Assembly (NCBI GenBank): GCA_001800085.1
Contig: MGUS01000039.1
Span: 14,055 to 22,353 of the forward strand
Origin: Elusimicrobia bacterium RIFCSPLOWO2_01_FULL_60_11
Lineage (GTDB): Bacteria; Elusimicrobiota; Elusimicrobia; 2-02-FULL-39-32
Reading direction: 5' to 3'
DNA: 8,299 nt
Of this stretch, positions 1 through 7,042 are shown piece by piece. The translations under genes were made by a program, and so were the position numbers. A model generated the notes under the pieces. It was given only the letters and a program-made list of their open reading frames with translations. It ran no database searches and was not told the DNA's origin. The first letter of the stretch is position 1. Each line of letters opens with the position of its first letter.

Positions 1-1
1 C

Positions 2-1615
2 ATGGTCCTCCTGGACGGGAAGTCCGCGACAAATCCTTTCTATGACATCACCAATTGGGCGAGCATTCCCGTGACTCTGGAAGAGATCGACAGGATCGAA
101 GTGGTGGAAGGCCCGGCTTCGGCCCTTTATGGGGCGAACGCGATGAGCGGCGTCGTCAACATCATCACGAAAAGGCCGGAACAGCTCAAGGGGGGAATGC
201 TGGCCTACACATTTGGAGAGAGGAATGTCCACCAGGGGACCCTGCTCTACGGGAACCGGAAAGGCCCTTGGGCGTACAAGGCCGGGGTGGGAATGGAGAA
301 CGCCAACCGGTTTGAGAACGCGGACCTCCGGGCTTCGGAGATCCAGAAGTTCCATTCCCTGGTCCGATATTCCCCTTCAGATGAATTGGAGTTGAGCCTG
401 TCCGGCGGCCACGCCCAGATCAAGACCCAGACGGATCTTGGGCAAGACGTTCCGGAAGAAGGCCCCAGCGGGTTCATCCGCGCGGACGCGCGTTACGCCG
501 GCACCCGTTTGCGGACCTTTTGGAACAGCGGAAAGACCATTTACCGGGACTACGCTTCCGTTCCGGATCGGTCGAATTATTTCGACACGTACGACGCGAG
601 CCTGGAGCATACCCTGTCCCTCCCGTTCGGCAACGAACTCATCGCGGGGACCAGTTATAGGAGGAACTTGATCCGTTCCACGCTGTTCGATTCGACTCCT
701 CACGTCCAGGACCTTTGGGCCTTCTACTTCGAGGACCAATGGAAAGGCGGGGAATCCTGGACCCTTGTGGCCGGCGGGCGCCTGGACAGTCATCCTTACA
801 CGAAGCTCGTATTCTCGCCGCGGGGAAGCGTCCTCTATCACCCGGTGAAGCAGCATACTTTGCGGTTATCGGCCGGGACTTCTTTCAGGAACCCAACGCC
901 GGTTGAGAACGCCATCCACCTGGACATCCCCGCCCCCAATGCTCCGGGGAGCGCGATTCCCAACCCCCCCTACCTGTTCACGCAGAATGCGGTACTGGGC
1001 AACAAGGATCTTTCACCAGAAAAAATCATCACTTACGAACTGGAACACAACGGAGACTTCGGCCGCGTGAGGACGACCGCCACCGGGTTCTACTATGAGA
1101 TCCGCAACGTCATCGACCTCGGCGCCGCCCGCGTCACTTCCGTGGTCCCTCCGACTTTTCAAACGGCGTCATCGTACATCAACAAGGACGGCGTCATCGC
1201 CGCCATCGGAGGGGAATTCGGGTCGGAGGTCGCGATCCGCGAGTGGCTTTCCGGTTTTGCGAACTATTCCTATCAGAGCATCAGAAGCGTCCAGGTCATC
1301 AGCGCGGAGGCGGTCTCTCCCCGGCACAAAGTGAACGGCGGTCTCCGCGCCAAATCCCGCGGCCTCACCGCCAATCTGTGGGTCCACTGGGTGGACCAGA
1401 CCGTCTGGGGCAGCGTCCGATTGAGCGATTACCATATGATCAATGCCGCGCTGGGGTATCGATTCCCCGGGCGTTTGAATGGACTTGAGATCGGAGTGAG
1501 CGTATTCAACCTGACGGATTATGAACATTATGAGATCCCGCCCGGAACCGCTTTCGGGCTGGGCGGCGAGATCATCAAGAGCCGCGTAACCGGAACGGTC
1601 AGATATTCGTTCTGA
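2..1615 (+). CDS. TonB-dependent outer-membrane receptor, 5'-truncated by window edge
   Basis: This is the C-terminal part of a TonB-dependent receptor, an outer-membrane beta-barrel with an internal plug that imports a scarce ligand (iron chelate, cobalamin or similar) using TonB energy. The 537 visible residues begin inside the plug. The hallmark IDRIEVVEGPASALYGANA is at about residues 29-47, followed by GVVNIITK at 50-57, which ends the plug. The rest shows the alternating aromatic and polar pattern of barrel strands. The protein ends in VRYSF, with the terminal Phe typical of outer-membrane barrels recognised by BAM. The signal peptide, TonB box and first half of the plug lie upstream, so the Met at position 2 is internal and not a start. 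The next gene, a periplasmic binding protein, starts 27 nt downstream, which suggests co-transcription. The ligand cannot be told from sequence. The family call is secure; the substrate is unknown. Confidence 0.95.
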   Translation: MVLLDGKSATNPFYDITNWASIPVTLEEIDRIEVVEGPASALYGANAMSGVVNIITKRPEQLKGGMLAYTFGERNVHQGTLLYGNRKGPWAYKAGVGMENANRFENADLRASEIQKFHSLVRYSPSDELELSLSGGHAQIKTQTDLGQDVPEEGPSGFIRADARYAGTRLRTFWNSGKTIYRDYASVPDRSNYFDTYDASLEHTLSLPFGNELIAGTSYRRNLIRSTLFDSTPHVQDLWAFYFEDQWKGGESWTLVAGGRLDSHPYTKLVFSPRGSVLYHPVKQHTLRLSAGTSFRNPTPVENAIHLDIPAPNAPGSAIPNPPYLFTQNAVLGNKDLSPEKIITYELEHNGDFGRVRTTATGFYYEIRNVIDLGAARVTSVVPPTFQTASSYINKDGVIAAIGGEFGSEVAIREWLSGFANYSYQSIRSVQVISAEAVSPRHKVNGGLRAKSRGLTANLWVHWVDQTVWGSVRLSDYHMINAALGYRFPGRLNGLEIGVSVFNLTDYEHYEIPPGTAFGLGGEIIKSRVTGTVRYSF

Positions 1616-1642
1616 GGATTTTAATGGGATGGGGATCATGAT

Positions 1643-2605
1643 ATGGGAACAAGGCGAGTGATTAAAAAGGGGTTTGATCCCAGAAAATGGGCCCGTCTGT
1701 CGGGCGGCCTCATCCTTTCCATGTTTTTTATGCCGGAGTCGTTGTTCGCCGGCGGGGCGGCGCTCATCCTCAGCGGGGACCTGTCGTCCTACCGGGAGGC
1801 CGCGCAGGGGTTCAAAAGCGGTTTCGACCGTCCTTTCAAGGAATACATCCTTCCCGGAACGGAGGATGAAAAGGTCTTACTCATGGGATCCGTCCGCGCC
1901 CAGTCGCCCGACATCATCATCGCCGTCGGGTCGAAGGCAGCGGCGGAGGCGCTCGAGCATTGCCCGCAGACCCCGCTGGTCTACTGCATGGTCATCAACC
2001 CCGAGAGCCAAGGACTGGTCGCTAATAGGAACGCCTACGGGATCAGTTTCACCGTCCAGGAGTCCGTTCTCTTTTCCAAATACAAGGCCGCGCTCCCCAA
2101 TTTGAGGAGGCTGGGCCTGATCGTGGAAAGGGGCAAGAATGAGGATTGGCTCGAAAAAGCAGCTGACGCAGCCAAAAAAGAAGGCATCGCGATCGTAGCG
2201 GAGAAAGTCGGTTCCAATTCGGACATCCCCGGCGTCATGCGGTCCCTTTCGGGCCGGATCGACGCGTTCTGGATGACCACGAATCCCATTCTCACTAACA
2301 AGTTCGCTTTCAGCACCATCTTGGACTTCTGCTTGAACAGCAAAATTTCCCTTTTGGTCCCCGTCGATTCCCTGGTCGGCGCGGGCGGATTGATGGCCGT
2401 CAACTCCAGCGCGGAATCCATGGGAGCGGAGAGCGCCGCTCTTTCCAAGCTTATTCTGGACGGGAGACCGCCCGAATGCCATCTGGCTCAGCCGTCCAAA
2501 GTCGAGATCGTCATCAACATGGATACGGCCAGGAAACTCGGGATTGGAATCCCCGGATCGGCCCTAAGGAGCGCCAAGCTCTACCCCCTAGGTACAAGCC
2601 CATGA
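1643..2605 (+). CDS. Periplasmic substrate-binding protein, ABC_sub_bind (TrpX-like) family
   Basis: A 320-residue secreted protein resembling the ABC_sub_bind family (Pfam PF04392). The N-terminus is basic (RR at 4-5, KK at 8-9, RK at 14-15), followed by a hydrophobic stretch at about 19-30 and a plausible signal peptidase I site, SLFA/GG, at 36/37. There is no lipobox Cys. The mature part has the two-lobed pattern of the family: DIIIAVGSKAA at 90-100, PLVYCMVINP at 111-120, then a lobe with RRLGLIVERG and another with IDAFWMTTNP. The ATG at 1643 is chosen because GGGG at 1631-1634 lies 8 nt upstream and the signal peptide follows directly. The gene follows the receptor by 27 nt and its stop overlaps the start of a membrane kinase in an ATGA. 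No permease or ATPase gene is in view. It may feed an unlinked transporter, but the context favours delivering ligand to, or signalling through, the kinase (inference). Confidence 0.85.
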   Translation: MGTRRVIKKGFDPRKWARLSGGLILSMFFMPESLFAGGAALILSGDLSSYREAAQGFKSGFDRPFKEYILPGTEDEKVLLMGSVRAQSPDIIIAVGSKAAAEALEHCPQTPLVYCMVINPESQGLVANRNAYGISFTVQESVLFSKYKAALPNLRRLGLIVERGKNEDWLEKAADAAKKEGIAIVAEKVGSNSDIPGVMRSLSGRIDAFWMTTNPILTNKFAFSTILDFCLNSKISLLVPVDSLVGAGGLMAVNSSAESMGAESAALSKLILDGRPPECHLAQPSKVEIVINMDTARKLGIGIPGSALRSAKLYPLGTSP

Positions 2606-4569
2606 GATTGAGCATAAAAGCAAAATTCATCGTCTTCAACAGCGCTTTGATCCTGGCTGTGGGCCTTGGATTGGGCGCACTCTCCATTTTCTCCATGAGA
2701 AGTCTTTTGAACCACATGGCGGAACACCAGGCGACGAATTTTTCGAGGGAACTGGTCAAACAATCCCATTCCGGGTCCCGGTTATTGGATGAGAAGACGA
2801 TCCTCATGAAGATTCAGGAGTTCATCGAATACGATTCGATCCTGTCGGGGTTCGTATGCGATGCCCACGGAGTGATCATAGCCCATAACGACATCCGGGA
2901 AGTCGGAAAGGTCATGCCGGTCGAGAAGCGGTCCCGCATGCGATACGGGTTTACGAAGGATTCCACCCCGTTCGTAGAAGTGACCGCTCCCATTCTGGCC
3001 GAAGATACGAATGAGGGGGATTTCATCCTGGAAAATGATGGAGCCAAAATGCCGGAGCGGCGAAGCGGCGTGAATCAGTATCTCGGGTCGGCTCAAATCC
3101 ATCTCAGCTTGGAGGCAGGTTCGAATTTCACTCGAATAATGACGCGCAAGGTCGCCGTCGTCGTGGTCTTCTCAATCGTGGTGGCCATCGGGCTGGTCTT
3201 CATTGTTTTAAAGATTCTCCTCTCTCCGCTTAAGAGATTGATAGAAGGCGTCGATCGTCTGGCCGCGGGAGACCTGGAGCATCGGGTGACGGTCGCATCG
3301 AACGACGAAATCGGAGACGTCGCGCGGTCCTTCAACGACATGATCCTGGCCCTTCAGGAGACCACGGTCTCCAAAGAATCCTTCCGGACAAAGGAAGAGC
3401 GCCTTCGGCTCCTCCTGGATTCGACGGCCGAGGCCATCTACGGCGTGGACTTGCAGGGGAACTGCACCTTCTGCAACCCCGCCTGCGTTCGGCTGTTGGG
3501 ATACGAGAAGGTGGAAGATCTGATCGGAAAATATATGCACACGCTCTCCCATCACTCGAGGCTCGACGGAAGCCCCTATCCGAGCGAGGAATGCAGGATA
3601 TATCAATCTTTCCATGGGGATGGATGCAACAACCACGTCACGGACGAAGTGTTCTGGCGGAAAGACGGCACCTCTGTTCCGGTCGAGTACTGGTCCTACC
3701 CCATCCGTCACGAGGGTCGGATCACGGGTTCCGTTGTGGCGATCCTGGACATCACCGAACGCAAAAAAATGGAGACAGATAGGGACGCCATGCAGAAAAA
3801 ACTCCTGCAATCCGAGAAGATGTCCGCGGTGGGCCAGCTCGCGGCCGGGATAGCCCATGAGATCAACAATCCCCTGGGCGTGATCCTGGGGTTTGCTCAA
3901 GGGTTGGCCAGCCGCTTGAAACCCGGAGACCCTTATGAACTTCCGGTCAAATCCATCGAACGAGAGGCGGTTCGTTGCAAAAACCTGGTGCAGGATCTCC
4001 TGACTTTCTCCAGGACCTCCGTGGGGGACCGGGAACCGCAGGACTTGAACGCCATCCTGGAAGGAGCCCTGACGCTGGTCGAGACCCGGGCCAAAGTGTG
4101 CGATGTGACGATCGGGAAGGACCTCGCCGTAGGCCTCCCCAAAGTCCTGTGCAGCAAAAATCAGATCCAGCAAGTCATCGTGAACCTGGCCAACAACGCC
4201 TTTGACGCCATGCCGGAAGGCGGGCGGTTTGAGGTCAGCACCTGCTTGATCAAAGAAAATCCCCTTTCCTGGGTCTCGCTCAAAATCTCTGACACGGGCG
4301 CCGGCATTCCCCCCGGGATCGTTTCCAAGGTCTTCGATCCGTTCTTCACGACCAAGGAGGCGGGCAAGGGCACGGGACTGGGCCTCTCCCTGGTCTATGA
4401 GATCATCCATAAACATTCCGGCAGCGTCGAGGTCAAGAGCCGGCCCGGAAGGACCGAGTTCTTCATCAAGCTGCCGGTCAGGACGGGCCGGGAGTTCGAA
4501 GAACACATTTCCAAAGTGCAGAAACACCAGGATGAGAAATCAAGCAATCGTGACCCTGAATTGTCATGA
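2602..4569 (+). CDS. Membrane sensor histidine kinase (Cache-like periplasmic sensor, HAMP, PAS, HisKA, HATPase)
   Basis: A 655-residue inner-membrane kinase. Membrane segments lie at about 9-31 and 183-204 and enclose a periplasmic domain of roughly 150 residues. Its [16 protein letters not shown] run (83-98) and [11 protein letters not shown] run (160-170) look like a Cache fold, with an acidic insert at about 134-152. HAMP follows at about 205-255. A PAS domain at about 265-385 carries Cys 288, 291, 295, 331 and 342. The HisKA phosphosite is His419 in AHEINNP, with the ExxN phosphatase motif. HATPase has the N box NLANNAFDA (528-536), DTGAGIP (564-570), FDPFFTTK and GTGLGLSL. The frame is open upstream to an ATG at 2476, but those extra 42 codons lie in the preceding gene and encode no domain. 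The ATG at 2602 sits in an ATGA overlap and begins just before the first membrane helix. The partner is probably the receiver gene starting 19 nt after the stop. Confidence 0.93.
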   Translation: MRLSIKAKFIVFNSALILAVGLGLGALSIFSMRSLLNHMAEHQATNFSRELVKQSHSGSRLLDEKTILMKIQEFIEYDSILSGFVCDAHGVIIAHNDIREVGKVMPVEKRSRMRYGFTKDSTPFVEVTAPILAEDTNEGDFILENDGAKMPERRSGVNQYLGSAQIHLSLEAGSNFTRIMTRKVAVVVVFSIVVAIGLVFIVLKILLSPLKRLIEGVDRLAAGDLEHRVTVASNDEIGDVARSFNDMILALQETTVSKESFRTKEERLRLLLDSTAEAIYGVDLQGNCTFCNPACVRLLGYEKVEDLIGKYMHTLSHHSRLDGSPYPSEECRIYQSFHGDGCNNHVTDEVFWRKDGTSVPVEYWSYPIRHEGRITGSVVAILDITERKKMETDRDAMQKKLLQSEKMSAVGQLAAGIAHEINNPLGVILGFAQGLASRLKPGDPYELPVKSIEREAVRCKNLVQDLLTFSRTSVGDREPQDLNAILEGALTLVETRAKVCDVTIGKDLAVGLPKVLCSKNQIQQVIVNLANNAFDAMPEGGRFEVSTCLIKENPLSWVSLKISDTGAGIPPGIVSKVFDPFFTTKEAGKGTGLGLSLVYEIIHKHSGSVEVKSRPGRTEFFIKLPVRTGREFEEHISKVQKHQDEKSSNRDPELS

Positions 4570-4572
4570 TAC

Positions 4573-4583
4573 GGGGAAGGGAG
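4573..4583 (+). promoter_or_regulatory. Ribosome binding site fixing the start of the single-domain response regulator
   Basis: A purine run, GGGGAAGGGAG, ends 5 nt before the ATG at 4589. The reading frame is open further upstream, to an ATG at 4397 inside the kinase gene. This strong Shine-Dalgarno sequence, together with the receiver fold beginning shortly after 4589, marks 4589 as the true start. Confidence 0.75.
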
Positions 4584-4588
4584 CTCAA

Positions 4589-5011
4589 ATGAAAGATCAG
4601 CTTGAATACAGCCAGGAGCGGCCATACTCCATCCTGGTGGTCGACGACGAGCCGGGATTCAGGGACATGCTCAAATGGCATTTGGATGCCCTGGGCGTTG
4701 AAGTGGCCACGGCTCAGGACGGCGAGGAAGCCATGAAGCATGCCGCCAAAGGGAACGTCCTCCTTGTCATCACCGACCTCACCATGCCGCGCCTCAACGG
4801 GCTGGAGCTTTTAAGCAAGCTCAAGGAGAGGAATCCGGGGATGGAAGTGGTCATCCTCACGGGCTTTGGTTCCGTTGAGACGGCCGTCAGCGCCATGAAA
4901 AGGGGAGCCGCCGACTTCATTTTAAAGCCGTTCGACTTGGATTCTTTCTTGAAGGTGATCAAAGGGATTTTGGGAAAGTTTAAGGATGAAAGACCCGGCG
5001 GCGCTCAATGA
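4589..5011 (+). CDS. Single-domain (CheY-like) response regulator
   Basis: A 140-residue cytoplasmic protein made of one receiver domain and no output domain. All catalytic positions are present: the acidic pair Asp19-Asp20 in ILVVDDEPG, the phosphoacceptor Asp63 in VITDLTMP, Thr91 in VILTGFGS and Lys113 in ILKPF. The 12 residues before the first strand and about 25 after Lys113 fit a stand-alone receiver. It starts 19 nt after the stop of the membrane histidine kinase and is the obvious first phosphate acceptor for it (inference from position). It could act by protein contact, as CheY does, or as a carrier or sink that passes phosphate to the hybrid kinase encoded next. The next gene begins 16 nt after this stop. 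Confidence 0.93.
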   Translation: MKDQLEYSQERPYSILVVDDEPGFRDMLKWHLDALGVEVATAQDGEEAMKHAAKGNVLLVITDLTMPRLNGLELLSKLKERNPGMEVVILTGFGSVETAVSAMKRGAADFILKPFDLDSFLKVIKGILGKFKDERPGGAQ

Positions 5012-5014
5012 CGC

Positions 5015-5023
5015 GAGGGGGGG
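5015..5023 (+). promoter_or_regulatory. Ribosome binding site supporting the 5028 start of the hybrid kinase
   Basis: The run GAGGGGGGG ends 4 nt before the ATG at 5028, with its GAGG core 9 nt upstream. The competing in-frame ATG at 4986 has only AAGG directly abutting it and a weaker GGGAAAG farther off. Starting there would overlap the preceding gene by 26 nt. The evidence favours 5028, but a 14-residue longer protein is not excluded. Confidence 0.6.
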
Positions 5024-5027
5024 TCTC

Positions 5028-6941
5028 ATGACAGAAGATGCCGTTGCCGTTCAAATCCTGGTGATGGACGACGAGCAGGGCATCCGGGAACTGCTGGCCT
5101 TTGAGCTGGGGTCCAGGGGCTATGCCGTGACGGCCGTCTCGAACGGGGAAGAAGGCATCCAAAGGGTCAAGGAAGCGCATTACGATCTGGTCATCAGTGA
5201 CGTCAAGATGCCCAAGATGGACGGGCTCAAGGCCTTGGAGATCCTCAAGAAGGACAGTCCCCAGACCGAGGTCATCATGTCCACCGGGTTCGGCTCCATC
5301 GACATGGCCGTGGAATCCATCAAGAAAGGCGCCTACGACTTCATCACGAAACCTTACGATATCAACGATCTCGTCTCAAAGGTCGAGAAGGCGCTTGAAA
5401 AAAAGCGCATGTCGTCCGAAATAACCTCGCTCAAGGAGCTCAACCGGATGAAATCGGAGTTCCTGGCCAACATGAGCCACGAGCTCCGCACCCCCATGAA
5501 CGCCATCATCGGCTATTCCTCCCTCATGCTGGATAAGATCTACGGGGAGCTTACGGCCAAGCAGGAGCAGGGCCTGCGCCGCATCTCGGCCAATTCGAAC
5601 AATCTGCTCCAGCTCATCAACAACATACTCGACATCTCCAAGCTTTCCGCCGGGAAGATGCCCCTCTACCTCGAGGATTGCTCTTTGAACGAAGTCGTCC
5701 TGGATGTGGTGGAGATGATGGAGGCGCTCGCGCGGGAGAAGAACATCACGCTCATCTTCGAAAAATCCCCCGAGGTGCGGATGTCCACCGATAAGACCCG
5801 CGTGAAGCAGATCCTCATCAACCTCATCGGGAACGCCGTGAAATTCACCGCCAAAGGCGGGGTCGCCGTGTCCCTTGAGCCCGCCGCCTCGGGCGGGATC
5901 GACCTGGTCGTCACAGACACGGGCATCGGGATGCGCGAAGAGAACTTGAAGATCATTTTTGAGGAATTCCGACAGGCGGACGCCTCCACCACCCGGGAAT
6001 ACGGCGGCACGGGGTTGGGGCTTGCCATCGTTAAAAAACTGGCCGGGCTCCTGGGAGGTGAGGTCTCCGTGAAGAGCTCACCGGGCAATGGTTCGCGGTT
6101 TTCCGTCCATCTTCCGGTCAAGGAACCTGCTGGGGTTTTGGAGGCCGGCGTCACGGGCTTGCGGGATGGCGCTATCGAAAAGGATCCAGCCGCGCAAAAA
6201 CTGGTCCTGTCCATCGATGACGACCCCGAGGTCCTGCGGTTGCTCAGGGACAACCTCTTGGGCACGGGATTCAAAGTGGTCGGCGCCCAGAACGGCGACG
6301 AAGGCATCGCCCTGGCCAAGCAGCTCAAGCCCTTCGCCATCACCCTCGACATCCTCATGCCCCACCGCGACGGTTGGTCCGTCCTTCAGGCGCTCAAGAG
6401 CGACCCGGGAACACAGTCCATCCCCGTCATCATCGTCTCCATCATAGAGAACAAGACCCTGGGATATTCCCTGGGGGTCTCGGATTACCTTCTTAAACCT
6501 TTCGACCGCAAAGACCTCATCGAACGGTTCCGCCGTCTGGAGTTCACTCAAGACAAGAAAGTCCTGGTCGTGGATGACGACGATGGACTCAACCTTCTCC
6601 TTCAGACGATGCTGAGAAAAGAAGGATACCAAGTCCTTTCGGCATCGGGGGGAGGAGAGGCGATCCAGACCATCGAACGGGAGCATCCGCACATCGTGCT
6701 TTTGGACCTCATGATGCCGGGCGTGAGCGGGTTCGAAGTTCTCGAATCCATCGCGGCGAATCCGGCTTTGGAAGACGTGGAAGTGGTCATCGTGACGGCC
6801 AAGAGCCTGACTCCGGAAGAGATCCGGGACCTTCAGAAGAGGTCCCGGACGATCATCGAAAAAGGTTCCAAAAGTTTGAAGGAAGTGATCTCCGTGGTGC
6901 GCGCGAAGCTGGAGCGGGTCAAGGCGGAGGCGGCGGCATGA
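5028..6941 (+). CDS. Soluble hybrid histidine kinase, REC-HisKA-HATPase-REC-REC
   Basis: A 637-residue cytoplasmic kinase with no membrane segment or recognisable ligand-sensing domain; its input is probably phosphorylation of the N-terminal receiver. REC1 (about 8-122) has Asp14-Asp15, phosphoacceptor Asp58 in SDVKMPKMDG, Thr86 and Lys108. A helical linker leads to HisKA with His151 in SHELRTP. HATPase has INLIGNAVKFT (264-274), DTGIG (297-301) and GGTGLGLAI (326-334). REC2 (about 391-500) has Asp397-399, phosphoacceptor Asp441, Ser471 and Lys490. REC3 (about 510-625) has Asp516-519, phosphoacceptor Asp560, Thr590 and Lys612. REC3 has EKGSKS in place of the usual Lys-Pro. The start at 5028 is preferred on ribosome-site grounds; ATG 4986 is the alternative. 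The stop overlaps the next small frame in ATGA. No HPt domain is attached, so the targets of REC2 and REC3 are unknown. Confidence 0.93.
   Translation: MTEDAVAVQILVMDDEQGIRELLAFELGSRGYAVTAVSNGEEGIQRVKEAHYDLVISDVKMPKMDGLKALEILKKDSPQTEVIMSTGFGSIDMAVESIKKGAYDFITKPYDINDLVSKVEKALEKKRMSSEITSLKELNRMKSEFLANMSHELRTPMNAIIGYSSLMLDKIYGELTAKQEQGLRRISANSNNLLQLINNILDISKLSAGKMPLYLEDCSLNEVVLDVVEMMEALAREKNITLIFEKSPEVRMSTDKTRVKQILINLIGNAVKFTAKGGVAVSLEPAASGGIDLVVTDTGIGMREENLKIIFEEFRQADASTTREYGGTGLGLAIVKKLAGLLGGEVSVKSSPGNGSRFSVHLPVKEPAGVLEAGVTGLRDGAIEKDPAAQKLVLSIDDDPEVLRLLRDNLLGTGFKVVGAQNGDEGIALAKQLKPFAITLDILMPHRDGWSVLQALKSDPGTQSIPVIIVSIIENKTLGYSLGVSDYLLKPFDRKDLIERFRRLEFTQDKKVLVVDDDDGLNLLLQTMLRKEGYQVLSASGGGEAIQTIEREHPHIVLLDLMMPGVSGFEVLESIAANPALEDVEVVIVTAKSLTPEEIRDLQKRSRTIIEKGSKSLKEVISVVRAKLERVKAEAAA
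5191..5224 (+). repeat. Direct repeat copy 1 (receiver phosphosite region)
   Basis: This 34 nt segment encodes the phosphoacceptor loop of REC1 in the hybrid kinase. It matches 7192-7225 at 32 of 34 positions, and the last 22 nt (5203-5224) are identical. It is coding sequence shared by two paralogous receivers, not a mobile-element repeat. Its synonymous positions agree too, which suggests fairly recent duplication or gene conversion (inference). Confidence 0.7.
6926..6930 (+). promoter_or_regulatory. Shine-Dalgarno GGAGG for the 34-codon receiver remnant
   Basis: A consensus GGAGG lies 7 nt upstream of the ATG at 6938, inside the final codons of the hybrid kinase. The small frame therefore has a better ribosome site than the kinase gene that follows it, which supports active translation of the remnant. 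Confidence 0.65.
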
Positions 6942-7042
6942 GCGTCAAGATATTGGTCGCGGACGACGGCTATCTCTCCAAGCCCTGCTTGCCCGGAGAT
7001 ATCGCGGAAAAAGTGAAAAAATGGGTCTTGAATCATGGATAA
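6938..7042 (+). pseudogene. Internally deleted receiver domain, in-frame 34-codon remnant
   Basis: This 34-residue frame starts in the ATGA overlap with the hybrid kinase. Its first ten residues, MSVKILVADD, are the standard opening of a single-domain response regulator (strand 1 and acidic pair). They run straight into GYLSKPCLPGDIAEKVKKWV, the standard close of one (strand 5 with its Lys-Pro, and helix 5). About 85-90 central residues, including the phosphoacceptor Asp and the Thr/Ser switch, are missing. Reading frame and stop are intact, so this is a clean in-frame deletion. It cannot be phosphorylated in the usual way. It overlaps the next gene by 8 nt and has a strong ribosome site, so it is probably translated and may serve as a coupling leader. 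It could instead be a functional micropeptide or an assembly artefact. The receiver reading is clear to me by motif but was not checked by alignment. Confidence 0.72.

Noticed and set aside
377..856. A minus-strand frame of 159 codons within the receptor gene
   Set aside because: The plus-strand barrel sequence is continuous and convincing here. The antisense product shows no motif.
1616..1642. A possible terminator, promoter or riboswitch between the receptor and the binding protein
   Set aside because: The gap is only 27 nt, with no inverted repeat or T run and no room for a riboswitch. It contains just a ribosome binding site.
2476..2601. A 42-residue N-terminal extension of the membrane kinase
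   Set aside because: It overlaps the binding-protein gene, encodes a polar segment with no domain and would bury the N-terminal membrane helix. The ATGA start at 2602 is better.
3208..4527. A 439-codon open frame on the minus strand inside the membrane kinase gene
   Set aside because: It lies opposite strong kinase-coding sequence in a G+C-rich gene. Its translation has no recognisable domain and no ribosome site, so it is a shadow of codon bias.
4986..5027. A 14-residue longer start for the hybrid kinase
   Set aside because: The ribosome site is poorly spaced and it overlaps the preceding gene by 26 nt. The purine run before 5028 is better placed. Not fully excluded.
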